64,000 nucleotides of DNA from Planctomycetota bacterium (GCA_022600195.1 JAHZKX010000033.1:80009-144008), one strand, 5' to 3'; shown: positions 44,502 through 55,379, counted from the first letter of the stretch. The notes: generated by a model from the letters alone, not told the origin. A program made the numbers and translations.

Positions 44502-45926
44502 TTAAGCAATAATATCCGGAACAACATTGCCGGCGACGCCAGTGACTCGCATATCGAGACCCTGGAATTTGAATGTCAGTCGTTCGTGGTCCATGCCTAA
44601 CAGATGCAATAGTGTGGCATGAAAATCGTTAACGTGCATTGGATTTTCTGCAACGTTAAACCCGATGTCATCTGTTTTGCCATAAGCAAATCCGCGTTTG
44701 ACGCCGCCACCTGCCATCCAGACGGTATACGCATCTTTGTGATGATCGCGTCCCGGAGTTTTTCGGTCTCCCTGAACCATGGGTGTTCTGCCGAACTCAG
44801 CGCCCCAGACCACCAGTGTATCGTCCAGCATTCCGCGTTGTTTCAAGTCTTTGATCAAAGCGGCAATGGGTTGATCCACCTGATTACATTTATTTTTAAT
44901 ACTTTTGACCAGATTGCCGTGATGGTCCCATCCCTGATCAAAGAGTTGCACAAACCGCACGCCACGTTCTACGAGTCGCCTGGCCAGGAGGCAGTTATTC
45001 GCAAAACTTGCTTTACCGGGTTGTGTCCCATATTGCTCATGAATGTGTTTTGGCTCATCCGAAATATCCATCAGATCCGGAACGGCAGACTGCATTCGAT
45101 ACGCCATTTCGTATTGATTAATCCGCGTTGCGATTTCCGGGTCACCCACATCAGCCAACTGGACTTTATTTAAATGATTCACGCTATCGATAATGCGTTT
45201 ACGGTCTTCGCCGGTCATGCCTTTCGGGTTGGAAAGAAACAGCACGGGATCACCCTGTGACCGAAATTCCACACCCTGATAAATGCTGGGCAGAAAACCG
45301 CTACCCCACAGGCTGTTACCCGCCCCCGCGACGTTGCCCGTGATCAGTACTACAAATCCGGGCAGGTTGCTGTTTTCGGAACCCAAGCCATAATTCACCC
45401 AGGAGCCAAGAGAAGGACGACCGAAGCGGGAGAAGCCGGTCTGAAAAAACAGTTGTGCTGGTGCATGGTTGAAGTGTTCGGTTTTGAGAGAATGGATCAT
45501 GCAGAGTTCATCGGAAACCGATCCGAGATGAGGCATCAGTTCCGAAATGGGAATACCTGCTTCTCCCTGTTGCTTGAAGGCAAACGGGCTACCCATGAGT
45601 TTCGGTTGCTCGCGAATAAACGCCAGTCGTAAACCTTCCCAGAGTTTATCGGGAACCAGTTGGCCATCCAGTTCCTGTAGTTTTGGTTTGGCATCGTAAA
45701 GATCGAGATGTGAAGGTGCTCCCACCATATGCAGGAAGATCACGTTTTTCGCTTTGGGAGGAAAGTGTGATTTTTGGACTGCCATCGAATTGTTTGAAGA
45801 CGGATTAGCCGCCCCCAGGCTGTCAGCGAGTAAGGCTGTCAATGCAGCGCCGCCAACGCCCATGCCTGCGCGTTGAAAAAATTCGCGTCGGGTATAATTC
45901 AGCAATTGTTGCAGGTGGTCGTTCAT
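44502..45926 (-). CDS. DUF1501 Tat-exported protein, paired with PSD1 cytochrome
   Basis: 474 residues. Twin-arginine signal [11 protein letters not shown], then a glycine-rich hydrophobic stretch. DUF1501 motifs are [22 protein letters not shown] near residue 60, [18 protein letters not shown], and [11 protein letters not shown] with a late [17 protein letters not shown]. It follows the PSD1 gene by 2 bp, the standard planctomycete pair of unknown function. The two DUF1501 proteins in the window are similar in length but clearly different in sequence. Confidence 0.9.
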   Translation of the reverse strand: MNDHLQQLLNYTRREFFQRAGMGVGGAALTALLADSLGAANPSSNNSMAVQKSHFPPKAKNVIFLHMVGAPSHLDLYDAKPKLQELDGQLVPDKLWEGLRLAFIREQPKLMGSPFAFKQQGEAGIPISELMPHLGSVSDELCMIHSLKTEHFNHAPAQLFFQTGFSRFGRPSLGSWVNYGLGSENSNLPGFVVLITGNVAGAGNSLWGSGFLPSIYQGVEFRSQGDPVLFLSNPKGMTGEDRKRIIDSVNHLNKVQLADVGDPEIATRINQYEMAYRMQSAVPDLMDISDEPKHIHEQYGTQPGKASFANNCLLARRLVERGVRFVQLFDQGWDHHGNLVKSIKNKCNQVDQPIAALIKDLKQRGMLDDTLVVWGAEFGRTPMVQGDRKTPGRDHHKDAYTVWMAGGGVKRGFAYGKTDDIGFNVAENPMHVNDFHATLLHLLGMDHERLTFKFQGLDMRVTGVAGNVVPDIIA

Positions 45927-45928
45927 GA

Positions 45929-48541
45929 TCAGCCCTTTGTAATCGTTTCATCCAGGTTTAGCAGAATATTAGCGATATACAGCCATGCCGCCATGCGCGA
46001 CGCACCCACTCCTTTCGGGCGGTGTTCTGCTGAAATCAATTTTTGAGCTGCCTGGGGATGATCCTGAAAATATTTTAGTTCCTGTTGGAATACTTTAGTG
46101 AGATGGTTCACTTCTTCGGTCTTTGGTTTACGGGCTACGCACAATCTGAATGCATGGGCCACGCGATCCCTGTCAGTCAGATCAGGAGGCTGCTCTGTGG
46201 TCGCGAGTCGCGTGGCCAGACCGATGGCGATTTCAATATAAGCAGGATCATTCAACAGGGTGAGTGCCTGTAAGGGAGTGTTGGTCCTCGAGCGATTGAT
46301 CACACAGGCGCCACGGTCGGGTGCATCGAAGTTGATAAAACTGGGATAAGGGGCACTGCGCCGCCAAATCACATAAACTCCTCGACGGTAGCGGTCTTCA
46401 GAAGTTGAAGTCAGATACTTGGGTGCATTGCGACCTACGTGTCTCCAGAGCCCCTTTGGTTGTGGTGGATAGACGGGGGGGCCTCCCATTTTGGTCGATA
46501 GCAGACCGCTGATAGCCAGTGCATTATCCCGAATCGCTTCTGCTGAAAGTCTTAGTCGTGGGCCACGTGTATATAGTTTATTATAGGGGTCTGTTTCCAG
46601 AAGTTCTGGAGTCACCTTTGAAGACTGTTGATAAGTGGCCGACATTACAATGGTCTTATGTATGTGTTTCATCGACCAGTTGTGTTCCATAAATTCTACC
46701 GCCAGCCAATCGAGGAGTTCCGGGTGGGTGGGAGCATCACCCTGACTGCCAAAATCTTCGAGAGTCGCTACAATCCCGTGGCCAAAGAATTGAGCCCACC
46801 AGCGATTGACGGTCACGCGAGCCACGAGTGGGTTCTCTTTCGCGACCAGCCATTTCGCAAATGACAGGCGGTTAGGTTGACCCTGGGTCTTGAGAGGATG
46901 CAATGCGTCGGGCGTCTGGGGTTTGACTGAGGCCCCTTTGTTGAGAAAGTCACCGCGTTTGAAAATATTGTTCATTCGAGGTTGATCCATTTCGACCATC
47001 ACCAGGGTCGTATCGGGTTCGAGTGCTTTCAATTCATTGAGGATTCGATTTTGCTCTTTTTTCAGGTCAGCATAGGAGGGGTCCTGCTTTTGTTGCAGGC
47101 TTGTTAACTGTTTTGATTGTTTGTCTGTTCGCTTTTTGGTTTTGGTGCGAAGAATTTTTTGAATGGTTGCGGGAACTTTTGCGCTCTGTTCGCTGTTTTC
47201 CAGCATCGCGAGCATGGTTTCTTCCCACTGTGGGAATGCCTTTTGCAATTCCTTCTCGCGTGTTTTCATTTTTTTCTGAACAGCAACTTTCTGACGGGTC
47301 AGTTCTTCTCTGGTTTTTTTCTCTTTCGCCTTCAGAGGCAGGGAGAAATTGGCGCCTGTGAAATCAAAGGTCACAGATTTTCCGAGTTGTTTTACTTCCA
47401 GCGGTGTATTGTTGAAAAATGCAAAGATCTGATAATAGTCCTGTTGTGAGAACGGGTCATATTTGTGATTGTGACATTGGGCACATTCAAATGTCGTTCC
47501 CAGCCAGACTAAGCCAGTTGTGTTCACGCGGTCAAAAATCTGATTCACTCGATTTTCTTCAGGGTCCACACCTGCTTCGACATTACAGGTAGTACAGCGA
47601 TGAAAGCCTGTCGCAATTTTTTGATCGATGGTCGGCTGAGGTAACAGGTCGCCGGCAATTTGCTGAATGGTGAACTGATCGAAGGGGAGATCCTGATTGA
47701 GGGAGTTGATAACCCAGTCGCGATACAGCCACATCTTGCGCAGCTGGTCAGCCTGAAAGCCATTCGAGTCGGCATAACGGGCCATGTCGAGCCAGGGTCG
47801 TGCCCATTTTTCTCCGTAACGTGGGGATTGTAACAGGGAATCGACAATTTTTTCGTAAGCTTCCGGTGAGGGATTTTTTTCGAATGCACGCACGGCTTCG
47901 GTTGTGGGGGGCAGGCCAATCAGATCAAGCGAGACCCTGCGCAGTAATCGTGCCGGATCGGCCAGTGGTGCCTGAGACAGAGGTTTTGTATTTCGTTGCA
48001 ATTGATCGACCACAAAAGCGTCGATCGGATTATTGACTCGAGACGAACCATTCATGGTTGGTGGTGGACTTTTGACAGGAGAGTTATATGCCCAGTGCCC
48101 GGGTGCTCCTGACTCTGTAGGCCAGATGGCTCCCTGATCGATCCACTGTTTCAGAATTTTGATTTCCTGTTTTGAGAGACGTTCCCCTGTGTCAGCGGGT
48201 GGCATCTGCTCTTTTTCATCCTGAGATGAGACGCGGTGCATGAGAATACTTGCATCGCTTTTCCCAGCAACGATTGCCGGTTCTCCGGAATCATTTCTCA
48301 TCAGAATATTTTTACGATTGGTCAGACGTAAGCCCCCTTCACGGGCATCGGGACCATGACAGTCCTGGCAATGTTTGACAAAAATGGGCTGGATTGTTTT
48401 TTTGAAATCAATCTGAGGGGCAGCGCCTGATTTTGACTCTGTCTTCGGAGCCGACTGGGAGACAGAGGGAAATAACAGATTGAAGGCGAGCACAATCGAG
48501 AGAATGCTAATCGCAAATCGTGCAACTTGTGAACCATACAT
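45929..48541 (-). CDS. PSCyt1-PSCyt2-PSD1 (DUF1549/DUF1553) cytochrome protein
   Basis: 870 residues with a Sec signal peptide (residues 8-31). Near the N-terminus is the PSCyt1 haem site CQDCH at residues 58-62. PSCyt2 (DUF1549) covers about 150-390, with [19 protein letters not shown] motifs and a second site, [12 protein letters not shown] coiled, lysine-rich insert lies at 400-500. PSD1 (DUF1553) covers about 560-830, with [20 protein letters not shown] and [19 protein letters not shown]. It is the first gene of a two-gene operon with DUF1501. It is thought to be periplasmic and to work in polysaccharide use or electron transfer, but this is not established. Confidence 0.92.
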   Translation of the reverse strand: MYGSQVARFAISILSIVLAFNLLFPSVSQSAPKTESKSGAAPQIDFKKTIQPIFVKHCQDCHGPDAREGGLRLTNRKNILMRNDSGEPAIVAGKSDASILMHRVSSQDEKEQMPPADTGERLSKQEIKILKQWIDQGAIWPTESGAPGHWAYNSPVKSPPPTMNGSSRVNNPIDAFVVDQLQRNTKPLSQAPLADPARLLRRVSLDLIGLPPTTEAVRAFEKNPSPEAYEKIVDSLLQSPRYGEKWARPWLDMARYADSNGFQADQLRKMWLYRDWVINSLNQDLPFDQFTIQQIAGDLLPQPTIDQKIATGFHRCTTCNVEAGVDPEENRVNQIFDRVNTTGLVWLGTTFECAQCHNHKYDPFSQQDYYQIFAFFNNTPLEVKQLGKSVTFDFTGANFSLPLKAKEKKTREELTRQKVAVQKKMKTREKELQKAFPQWEETMLAMLENSEQSAKVPATIQKILRTKTKKRTDKQSKQLTSLQQKQDPSYADLKKEQNRILNELKALEPDTTLVMVEMDQPRMNNIFKRGDFLNKGASVKPQTPDALHPLKTQGQPNRLSFAKWLVAKENPLVARVTVNRWWAQFFGHGIVATLEDFGSQGDAPTHPELLDWLAVEFMEHNWSMKHIHKTIVMSATYQQSSKVTPELLETDPYNKLYTRGPRLRLSAEAIRDNALAISGLLSTKMGGPPVYPPQPKGLWRHVGRNAPKYLTSTSEDRYRRGVYVIWRRSAPYPSFINFDAPDRGACVINRSRTNTPLQALTLLNDPAYIEIAIGLATRLATTEQPPDLTDRDRVAHAFRLCVARKPKTEEVNHLTKVFQQELKYFQDHPQAAQKLISAEHRPKGVGASRMAAWLYIANILLNLDETITKG

Positions 48542-48869
48542 ACGCGTTCAATTCCTGACAGGTCGTTTCCAGTAAGACTGCAACAATCTCAAGGAATGAC
48601 CTGATGAGACAATTGAAAGTAATGCCGGTCCGTCAGAACTGCCGAGTTCGGGGGACGGTAGTCAGACACCATTGTCTGACGGGCTGAATTTATTGTTGGG
48701 AAATGAGTCTGATTGACCTTTCCACAGGAGACGCAACAGAGGTTTAAGGATAACTTCAATTAGCAGTAATTTCAAGTTTTTCTAGACTGAGGGTCTTATT
48801 CAGAAGTCTGTATATCGACGTAAGCTGATAACTTAAAAGGAGATAGTATAGCCGTCCGTCATGCGTTGC
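48542..48869. other. Intergenic region upstream of the PSD1 operon
   Basis: About 328 bp. One perfect inverted repeat, GTCAGACA (48661-48668) and TGTCTGAC (48673-48680) around a 4-base loop, is the only notable element. No T-run follows on either strand, so it is more likely an operator or mRNA structure than a terminator. No gene seen. Confidence 0.45.
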
Positions 48870-50459
48870 TTAAGATTTGGCCTTCTGACGTTTTTTGGTT
48901 GGCTTTTTCAATTTTTGAGCTGATTTCCCCGCTTCGAATATATTCACGGTGCCATTGTTCTGCTGTGGTTTTCCGGGAGTAGAACGACCACGTTCTACAT
49001 AACTCTGAAGTAATGTGGTTAAATCCTTTACGATTTCAGGATGCAGGTGTTGTACGTTTTGTTGTTCGCCTGCATCGTCGTTCAAATTGTAAAGTTGTAT
49101 CTCAGCGAGTTGACTCAGATCATCTTTCCCTGGTTTAGGAAAACTCCAGCCTCCAGAACCCGGGCAGAGTTCCAGTTTCCAGTGGTCTTTTCTGATAGAA
49201 AATGCGCCACGGATCGAATGATGGACGGCTGCCTCTCTGAGGGGTGCTGTTGCTTTTGCTTCGAGCGCCGGTAGTATGCTGACGCTGTCTTCGCCTGCTT
49301 CGTCGGGAAGTTTGGCTCCGATGATGTCAGCAGCAGTCGCCAATAGATCGGTCAGACAGGTCAGTTGATCAGAGCGAGTGCCTGCTTTAATGCGTGCTGG
49401 CCAATTGGCAATGAAGGGAACGCGATGTCCGCCTTCATAGATGTCTGCTTTATGTCCACGAAAGCGATAACTGGGTTGATGGTCTTTGTCTGCCATTTCT
49501 TTGAAGTTGGCAGCCGGTGAGCAGCCATTGTCGGCAGTAAAAATAACCAGTGTGTTTTCGGCAATGCCTTGTTTTTTGAGTGCTTGCATGACCTGTCCCA
49601 CGGTGTCATCAACCTGCATGACAAAATCACAATAGGCGTTGATCCCACTTTTACCTTGCCAGGCGGGAGTAGGAAGAATGGGAGTATGCGGTGCGTTCAA
49701 GGGGAAGTAAATGAAAAAAGGCTTACCCGATTTGGCAGCACTCGATCGTTGATTGATGATGTCAACGGTTTGTCTGGTGATACGGGGGAGGACATCAATC
49801 GCTTCAAAGTCCTTATGAGCAGGACCGTCTCGAAAAAATGCTTTTGTGACTGTCGGAATTCCCTGGCTGCGATTGTTTTCGATATAGACATAAGGGGGCA
49901 TGTCGAGAGAGGCGCTGATACCAAAGAAATAGTCGAAGCCTAGGCTGTTCGGGCCATTTTGAATGGGTTGGGAGTAATCCACTTCCCAGCCCGGGTTTGT
50001 TTTTTTATTGAATGATTTCTCTGTCGCGAAGCCACCCTGTTTGAGCGTCCAATCCATGCCCAGATGCCATTTACCAACACAGGCAGTATGATAACCATGT
50101 TGTTTCAGCAAGTCTGGTACAGTCAGTCGATCTTGTTCTATCAGTCGCCGGGACAGGCCCCAGAGCACGCCACTTTTCAGTCGGGACCGCCAATTGTAAC
50201 GACCTGTGAGAACTCCATAGCGTGTGGGAGTACAGACGGAAGAGCTGGAGTGTGCGTCGGTAAAGATCATGCCTTTCTGGGCCAGTTGATCGAGATGCGG
50301 TGTCGCAATTTTGCAATCCGGATTGAGGGCCCGAATGTCGCCATAACCCATGTCATCGGCGAGGATGTAGATAATATTCGGGTCAGCAGCCTGGGTTGTT
50401 TGCCATCCGCTGTAGAGAAAGATGGACAAAAAGCAGATTACAATTCGAGGAAATTTCAT
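48870..50459 (-). CDS. Secreted arylsulfatase
   Basis: 529 residues from the ATG at 50459, which has GAGG 5 bases upstream and opens with a Sec signal peptide (IVICFLSIFLYSGWQTTQA). Sulfatase motifs: ILADDMGYGD (33-41), the formylglycine site CTPTR with Cys76, GKWHLGM, and ADNGCSP. The cysteine type needs conversion by FGE. The FGE-like protein at 29.5 kb lacks the cysteine pair, so a real FGE must lie elsewhere. The C-terminal 30 residues are rich in lysine. The substrate is probably a sulfated algal polysaccharide, as is common in marine planctomycetes, but it is not defined here. Confidence 0.92.
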   Translation of the reverse strand: MKFPRIVICFLSIFLYSGWQTTQAADPNIIYILADDMGYGDIRALNPDCKIATPHLDQLAQKGMIFTDAHSSSSVCTPTRYGVLTGRYNWRSRLKSGVLWGLSRRLIEQDRLTVPDLLKQHGYHTACVGKWHLGMDWTLKQGGFATEKSFNKKTNPGWEVDYSQPIQNGPNSLGFDYFFGISASLDMPPYVYIENNRSQGIPTVTKAFFRDGPAHKDFEAIDVLPRITRQTVDIINQRSSAAKSGKPFFIYFPLNAPHTPILPTPAWQGKSGINAYCDFVMQVDDTVGQVMQALKKQGIAENTLVIFTADNGCSPAANFKEMADKDHQPSYRFRGHKADIYEGGHRVPFIANWPARIKAGTRSDQLTCLTDLLATAADIIGAKLPDEAGEDSVSILPALEAKATAPLREAAVHHSIRGAFSIRKDHWKLELCPGSGGWSFPKPGKDDLSQLAEIQLYNLNDDAGEQQNVQHLHPEIVKDLTTLLQSYVERGRSTPGKPQQNNGTVNIFEAGKSAQKLKKPTKKRQKAKS

Positions 50460-50855
50460 CAGAGCCTCTGAAAAAACAGAAAAGACAGGGAACAAATATC
50501 TGCGTTTTCAGTCTAACAGTTGCGGAAGGTGTTACACAATCCTGTTGCGCACGAGAGACAGTCTGGCGCCGTAATTTCTTTAAGAATTCAGGGTCGGATG
50601 TTCTGGTTTTTCTCTTTGATTTTCAAGGCAATTCACGTTACTATGGATACTATATGCTTGTATTGTACTGCTTTAAAAGTAGTACAAACTTTGGAAAAAA
50701 ATATTCTGTGCAATTAAAATTGATAATGCCGTTCCTTCCAGAGAGAATATAGGCTAAATTTAACTCCTTATATTGTCTCATTTTATCGAGGTCAAAGACC
50801 GACGTTCCGGTCAGCTTCATTTGATTGATCAGCCCAAATTTTGAGGAACAACAGC
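50460..50855. other. Divergent intergenic region upstream of the GspE-like gene
   Basis: About 396 bp. Contains a 7-bp inverted repeat, TTGTACT (50663-50669) and AGTACAA (50681-50687), which could be an operator for either divergent gene. Small frames here lack support. Confidence 0.45.
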
Positions 50856-52739
50856 GTGAAAAGTATCTGGGCGTCTCTTTTCGTAATTCTTAGCATTATC
50901 GTGTTATCGACGGACATTCATGCCCAGGTCGATTCCCAGAGAAATAATGATTCGCAGGACAATGGTCGAGCGGAGGGACGGCGCAATGGTCGATCAGAGA
51001 GACAGGACAATGCGGAAGCGGATGGAGGGGACAATAGGCGGAATGCAACTGCTAAGGCGGGGAACTACCCTCCTCTTCCAGGACCATTTTTTCGTGGGAA
51101 CGATCCACGTTTCACTAATTCACAAGGGTTTTATTTCCATTTCTGGAAACTTCTACTCGTAATTCTGCTATTTATCCTTTGGTCAAAAACCTCTTATTGG
51201 GTTGATGATGACAGCCGTGGATTGAAGAGTGATACGGCGTTCTGGAGTTCTACCGTCTTAATTGCCGGTGGACTCGGTTTTCTATTCGTCTTTTGTATGC
51301 CCAGCTTTCTGCTTGGTTTTTTCATTCTGGCAGTGGCATATGGCGCACCTCTTGGGCTTTATATCCGCGAACGAAATGCGAAAGTACCGCCTTCCAGCAG
51401 AGTCATGACTCCCGAACATATTCAGAATTTGACACTTCGCTATCTGGCGAGGATGGGAATTCGAATCGGAGGCGAAACAGCGCAACAGGCTGCCATCGGG
51501 CCTGAAATCCGATTTGTAGGAAAATCGTCAACCGGTCGGGGAGATGACCCTTCAAGTTCGCGTCGGGTTGAGAATTCACGTGGTTTTCTAGCGGCAAAAG
51601 AACTCGTCCATGATGCCGTCATGCGTCGAGCGACCGACGTTCACCTGGAGCCAAAAGAAGATGAATGTGGAGTGCGTCTACGTATTGACGGAGTGATGTA
51701 TCCCACAGAAGGATTTGATCGTGCGATTGGTGATGCGGTTCTGAATATTTTTAAAGTGCTTGGTGCGATGGACATCACCGAGAAACGTCGGCCGCAGGAT
51801 GGCAGTTTTCGTGCCATTATGCCCGACCGCGAAATTGATTTTCGTTTAGCCAGCCAGGGAACCAGGCACGGCGAGAAAATGAGTTTACGTATTCTTGACC
51901 AGACAAATTCGGTTGGAACGTTAGCAGGACTGGGGATCAGAAAGCAACTGGTTGAAAAGCTGAGTTCCATAGTCAAACAGCCCCATGGTCTGTTTTTATG
52001 CTGTGGACCGACAGGTGCCGGTAAATCAACTACCCTGTTTGCTGCCTTGCATGAAATTGACCCGTATCAGCGGAATATCATCACAATTGAAGATCCGGTG
52101 GAATATCGAATTGATAATGTATCACAAATTGAAATCAACCAGAAAGCCGGCCAGACATTCGCAGAGTCTTTAAGAAGTATTCTTCGGCAAGACCCAGATG
52201 TGGTAATGATCGGGGAAATTCGTGATGCAGAGACAGCACGCATTGCCTGTCAGGCAGCCAATACCGGACATATGGTATTTTCAACGGTGCATGCAAACGA
52301 TACCTTTACGGCTTTGTATCGACTGATGGATTTGGGAGTGGAGCCTTTTATGCTGGCAAGCTCTCTTTCAGCTCTCTTAGCACAGCGTCTGGCCCGGCGA
52401 TTATGTCCTGAATGTAAGGAATCTTATCAGCCGAATCCTGAATTTTTGAAGAAAGCAAATTTGCCTCCCGAAAAAGTGAAATGCTTTTACAGACAACCCA
52501 AAAATCCGGAAATTGTTTGTCCTGCCTGTGGTGGATTGGGATATAAGGGGCGCATCAGTGTGGTCGAACTGCTTGATTTTAATGAGCGGATGCGCGACAT
52601 GATCCGCGATGCAGCCAACATGTCTCAGTTGAAAGCATCGGCTCGTAAGAACGGCATGTTATATATGAAAGAGGAAGGTTTGCGATTAGTTGTGAAAGGG
52701 ATCACTTCCATCGATGAATTACTGCGAGTGGTGAAGTGA
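50856..52739 (+). CDS. GspE/PilB-type ATPase with membrane-anchored N-terminus
   Basis: 627 residues from GTG 50856, which has GAGGAA 7 bases upstream. The usual GspE N-terminal domain is missing. Instead there is a signal-like segment (4-23), a Gln/Asn/Arg/Asp-rich linker (24-70) and three hydrophobic helices (about 97-113, 131-149, 151-168). The topology leaves the ATPase in the cytoplasm. The ATPase part has Walker A GPTGAGKST (384-392), IEDPVEY, Walker B DPDVVMIGEIRDAE (446-459), HANDTFTAL and a zinc site with C517/C520 and C555/C558. It could drive a type IV pilus or type II secretion pseudopilus. No pseudopilin, GspF or secretin gene is next to it, and PilT is 10 kb away. Confidence 0.85.
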   Translation: MKSIWASLFVILSIIVLSTDIHAQVDSQRNNDSQDNGRAEGRRNGRSERQDNAEADGGDNRRNATAKAGNYPPLPGPFFRGNDPRFTNSQGFYFHFWKLLLVILLFILWSKTSYWVDDDSRGLKSDTAFWSSTVLIAGGLGFLFVFCMPSFLLGFFILAVAYGAPLGLYIRERNAKVPPSSRVMTPEHIQNLTLRYLARMGIRIGGETAQQAAIGPEIRFVGKSSTGRGDDPSSSRRVENSRGFLAAKELVHDAVMRRATDVHLEPKEDECGVRLRIDGVMYPTEGFDRAIGDAVLNIFKVLGAMDITEKRRPQDGSFRAIMPDREIDFRLASQGTRHGEKMSLRILDQTNSVGTLAGLGIRKQLVEKLSSIVKQPHGLFLCCGPTGAGKSTTLFAALHEIDPYQRNIITIEDPVEYRIDNVSQIEINQKAGQTFAESLRSILRQDPDVVMIGEIRDAETARIACQAANTGHMVFSTVHANDTFTALYRLMDLGVEPFMLASSLSALLAQRLARRLCPECKESYQPNPEFLKKANLPPEKVKCFYRQPKNPEIVCPACGGLGYKGRISVVELLDFNERMRDMIRDAANMSQLKASARKNGMLYMKEEGLRLVVKGITSIDELLRVVK

Positions 52740-52826
52740 GATTATCAATTAAAAAGCGATAGGCCTGTTTTTGAGTTTACGAAATATTTACATTTGATAT
52801 CGACTTATTCAGTCTGGAACTTGGTC

Positions 52827-53489
52827 ATGATCGACATTTTACTGCTGGCAATTCTCGGAATTGTAACTTGGTGCGTTGCCAGTGAAGGAGCCTGGGGTGC
52901 AGGGTTTATTTTCGTCTCCGTCCTGCTGGCGGGACTATTGGCGATGAATTATTTCGAACCATTGGCTACTCTTTTGACAAATAATATTTCCAGTTCAGGG
53001 GCTTGGTCGCGTCGTTGGGACAGTATTGCTTTGATTGGATTGTTTATCGCTTTTATTTTTCTCTTTCGGGAAATCACGGTGCGAATTACACCCACTTATA
53101 TGCAGGTTCATCCTTTGGTTCACGAGATAGCCCGATGGGGCTTTGCAGCAATGACGGGGTATATTGCAATGGCGTTTTTGCTGACGGCATTGCACACCGC
53201 ACCTTTACCTCGCGAGTTTGCCGGTTTTACTCCCGAACGAAAAAACCTGTTTAGTGTTGCCGCTCCAGATCGTCAATGGCTGGGCTTTACACAGTATGTT
53301 TCTGAGAAATCGATGCGTAATGGGACTGTTGGCCATTTGTTTGACGGGCCTGAATATCCCATTCCTCAGCAACAAAATACGGTCTGGCCCTCATTCCCAA
53401 TCCGTTACGCGGCGCGCAGAAGTCAAGGGCTAGCGGGTGGCGCAGCCGCAAAGCCTCTCACGAAAGAGAAAGCAGACCGCTCCTTTTAG
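52827..53489 (+). CDS. CvpA-like membrane protein
   Basis: 220 residues from ATG 52827. Four hydrophobic helices: about 2-20, 25-45, 70-88 and 109-131. The arrangement (short loops, WDSIALIGLFIAFIFLFREIT, then a long soluble tail) resembles the CvpA/colicin-V production family, but the similarity is weak. The C-terminal 80 residues are polar and probably disordered. It follows the GspE-like gene by 87 bp on the same strand and may form a transcription unit with it. No specific function is claimed. Confidence 0.6.
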   Translation: MIDILLLAILGIVTWCVASEGAWGAGFIFVSVLLAGLLAMNYFEPLATLLTNNISSSGAWSRRWDSIALIGLFIAFIFLFREITVRITPTYMQVHPLVHEIARWGFAAMTGYIAMAFLLTALHTAPLPREFAGFTPERKNLFSVAAPDRQWLGFTQYVSEKSMRNGTVGHLFDGPEYPIPQQQNTVWPSFPIRYAARRSQGLAGGAAAKPLTKEKADRSF

Positions 53490-53492
53490 CTG

Positions 53493-53511
53493 CCTTTGAA
53501 TAAAGGTGCTA
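53493..53511. terminator. Weak hairpin between convergent genes
   Basis: CCTTT (53493-53497) and AAAGG (53502-53506), extended by imperfect GC pairs, lie between the CvpA-like gene and rdgB, which converge. It could terminate both, but the stem is short. Confidence 0.25.
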
Positions 53512-53522
53512 CTTTGTTGGAT

Positions 53523-54140
53523 TCAGGTCTGTTGTTCGAACAATTCTACCAAAGGTGGGATGAATCGTTCAAAGGCACGTGCGCGATGACTGAGGTGCTG
53601 TTTGACAATGGGCGCTAACTCACCAAAGGTTTTATGCAGCTCAACGATTTCAAAATAGGGATCGTAACCAAATCCATTCTGGCCGCGCGGTGACTCGGTG
53701 ATACGACCTCTGCAGCTTGCTTCCACTTGCAGGCATATTTCTCCCCGTGGATTAGAGAGAGCGACATTACAAAAATAGGCAGCAGTGCGTTTTTCAAGAG
53801 AGACGTTTTCTAACTCTTGAATCATTTTGGCATTATTCTGTTCATCAGTTGCATCTTCTCCACTGAAACGTGCGGAATAAATACCCGGTGCACCATTCAG
53901 CGCGTCGATCATCAATCCGCTGTCTTCGCCAATCGTCCACTGTGAAATTGCCAATGCGGTTTCAACTGCTTTTTTTGCAGCGTTTTCACCAAATGTGTTT
54001 CCATCTTCCACTACTTCCTCAGCATCCGCGAATTCAGTCACACTTTGTACCGAGATGTGATACGGGCTTAATAGCTCCGATATCTCACCGGCTTTTTTTT
54101 GATTGCGACTTGCTAGAACGATAACAGGATATTGAGCCAT
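53523..54140 (-). CDS. rdgB: XTP/dITP diphosphatase (RdgB/HAM1)
   Basis: 205 residues from ATG 54140; the frame stays open to 54209, but the family begins a few residues before VIVLASRNQKK, as it does here. Motifs: SRNQKKAGEI at 9-18, GEDSGLMIDALNGAPGIYSARFSG and a late GQNGFGYDPYFEI near residue 155. It removes non-canonical purine triphosphates such as XTP and dITP from the nucleotide pool. No strong Shine-Dalgarno is seen for either start. Confidence 0.93.
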   Translation of the reverse strand: MAQYPVIVLASRNQKKAGEISELLSPYHISVQSVTEFADAEEVVEDGNTFGENAAKKAVETALAISQWTIGEDSGLMIDALNGAPGIYSARFSGEDATDEQNNAKMIQELENVSLEKRTAAYFCNVALSNPRGEICLQVEASCRGRITESPRGQNGFGYDPYFEIVELHKTFGELAPIVKQHLSHRARAFERFIPPLVELFEQQT

Positions 54141-54308
54141 AAGACGATTGATTTTCAAAGTGAGTGACTTACCGGATTTTTTTAGTGAACCCATTCTGGT
54201 TCTTCTCATCCACGGCGCAAAAAAGAAGCCTTCCCAGATCCAGGCACTTTAACAGGCCCGAGAGATAGAGGGAAGGCAACGATTTTCATCTAGTTCAGAC
54301 GAGTTCGT

Positions 54309-55379
54309 TTATCTTGCTTTTGGAACTCGCATCAACGTTGGCTTGGGATCGAATACCCAGGATGCGATTGGCGGCGATTGTGGTGTTTTACCAGGGATCA
54401 CAAAATATTCAGCGGTCATTGATTCCACATTTGTTTCCGGGTGAGGTTTCATTTTTGATCCAAACAGTTTTGCATATGCGGTAAGGCGGGGATCGTCTGG
54501 TGAATCAAAAGAACCTACAGTGACGATCGATCGGTACTTTTCGTGCAAAACATAGGCATCGATATCTCGAGCTGCCCCGGCGGGAAAACCATAGCTTTTT
54601 GCGTTTCTCAATGCTTTGGCAAGTCTCCAGGCATTCTCGGCTGCCAGATCCAGACTTTTACCAACCTTTAAAGTTTTCGAAGCATTCTGGAATCGAGATG
54701 TGGCCGTTTTGGTCACAGAATTTCCATAAAATGACGCGACAACCAGAGAATATTTTCCTTTGTTTTTCAGGAGTGAATATTCGATTCCTGAATTCAGTTT
54801 GGCGATGAGCGGATCTTGTTTTCTATTAGCGACTTCCTGAGGCGAAAGTCGCGGATTGATTGCGAGAAACGCGCCGCTGAGAGGTCCCGGTTGACCGGGT
54901 GTTTTTTTATAAACGCCATTTTCAGTGAGAACTTTTGGTTGAAACTTTTTGATATATTTCAACGTTTTCTGTGCAACGTCATCATTACTATCAGAATAAT
55001 TACCTGCGATCACGGAAATCCCCGCACGCTGTGCTGCATAACTTCGGCGTTCTTCTCGGCCTAGACGGTCCAAAGTATTGAATCGCTGGATCACAGATTC
55101 TTGTTGGAATGTGTAAGCCGGAATTCCGCGTTTACGTAATTCGAATACGAGTTCGTCTGCTGCTTCTTGTGCACTTAGCCCCTTTGAGCGTCTGCTATCA
55201 GGAATGTCCGACAGGCCGGCTACCATAATCATCCACGGTCCATGCCGTTTGGTGAGCTTGTATTTTTTGCCTTTGACAGCTTCAATTCCTGCATCTGCTT
55301 CGGGTAATATTCCCGTAACAAAAACGGTCAATATTAATGTAAGAATCAGATTTTTTTGGAACAGTTGCATGGTCCGCAT
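54309..55379 (-). CDS. Secreted hypothetical protein
   Basis: 356 residues; AAGGGA lies 7 bases before ATG 55379. Signal peptide about 10-30 (LILTLILTVFVTGILPEADA). The mature part has no transmembrane segment or cysteine. Two similar-looking alpha/beta halves can be seen, with WMIMVAGLSDIPDSRRSKGLSAQEAADELVFELRKRG and later KYSLVVASFYGNSVTK, both of a strand-then-helix layout that might be SPOR-like. That is only an impression. It is the only minus-strand gene between rdgB and the phosphoesterase. Confidence 0.7.
   Translation of the reverse strand: MRTMQLFQKNLILTLILTVFVTGILPEADAGIEAVKGKKYKLTKRHGPWMIMVAGLSDIPDSRRSKGLSAQEAADELVFELRKRGIPAYTFQQESVIQRFNTLDRLGREERRSYAAQRAGISVIAGNYSDSNDDVAQKTLKYIKKFQPKVLTENGVYKKTPGQPGPLSGAFLAINPRLSPQEVANRKQDPLIAKLNSGIEYSLLKNKGKYSLVVASFYGNSVTKTATSRFQNASKTLKVGKSLDLAAENAWRLAKALRNAKSYGFPAGAARDIDAYVLHEKYRSIVTVGSFDSPDDPRLTAYAKLFGSKMKPHPETNVESMTAEYFVIPGKTPQSPPIASWVFDPKPTLMRVPKAR

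Noticed and set aside
48661..48680. GTCAGACA/TGTCTGAC hairpin as a terminator of the sulfatase gene
   Set aside because: No T-run follows on either strand, and it is about 190 bp past the stop codon.
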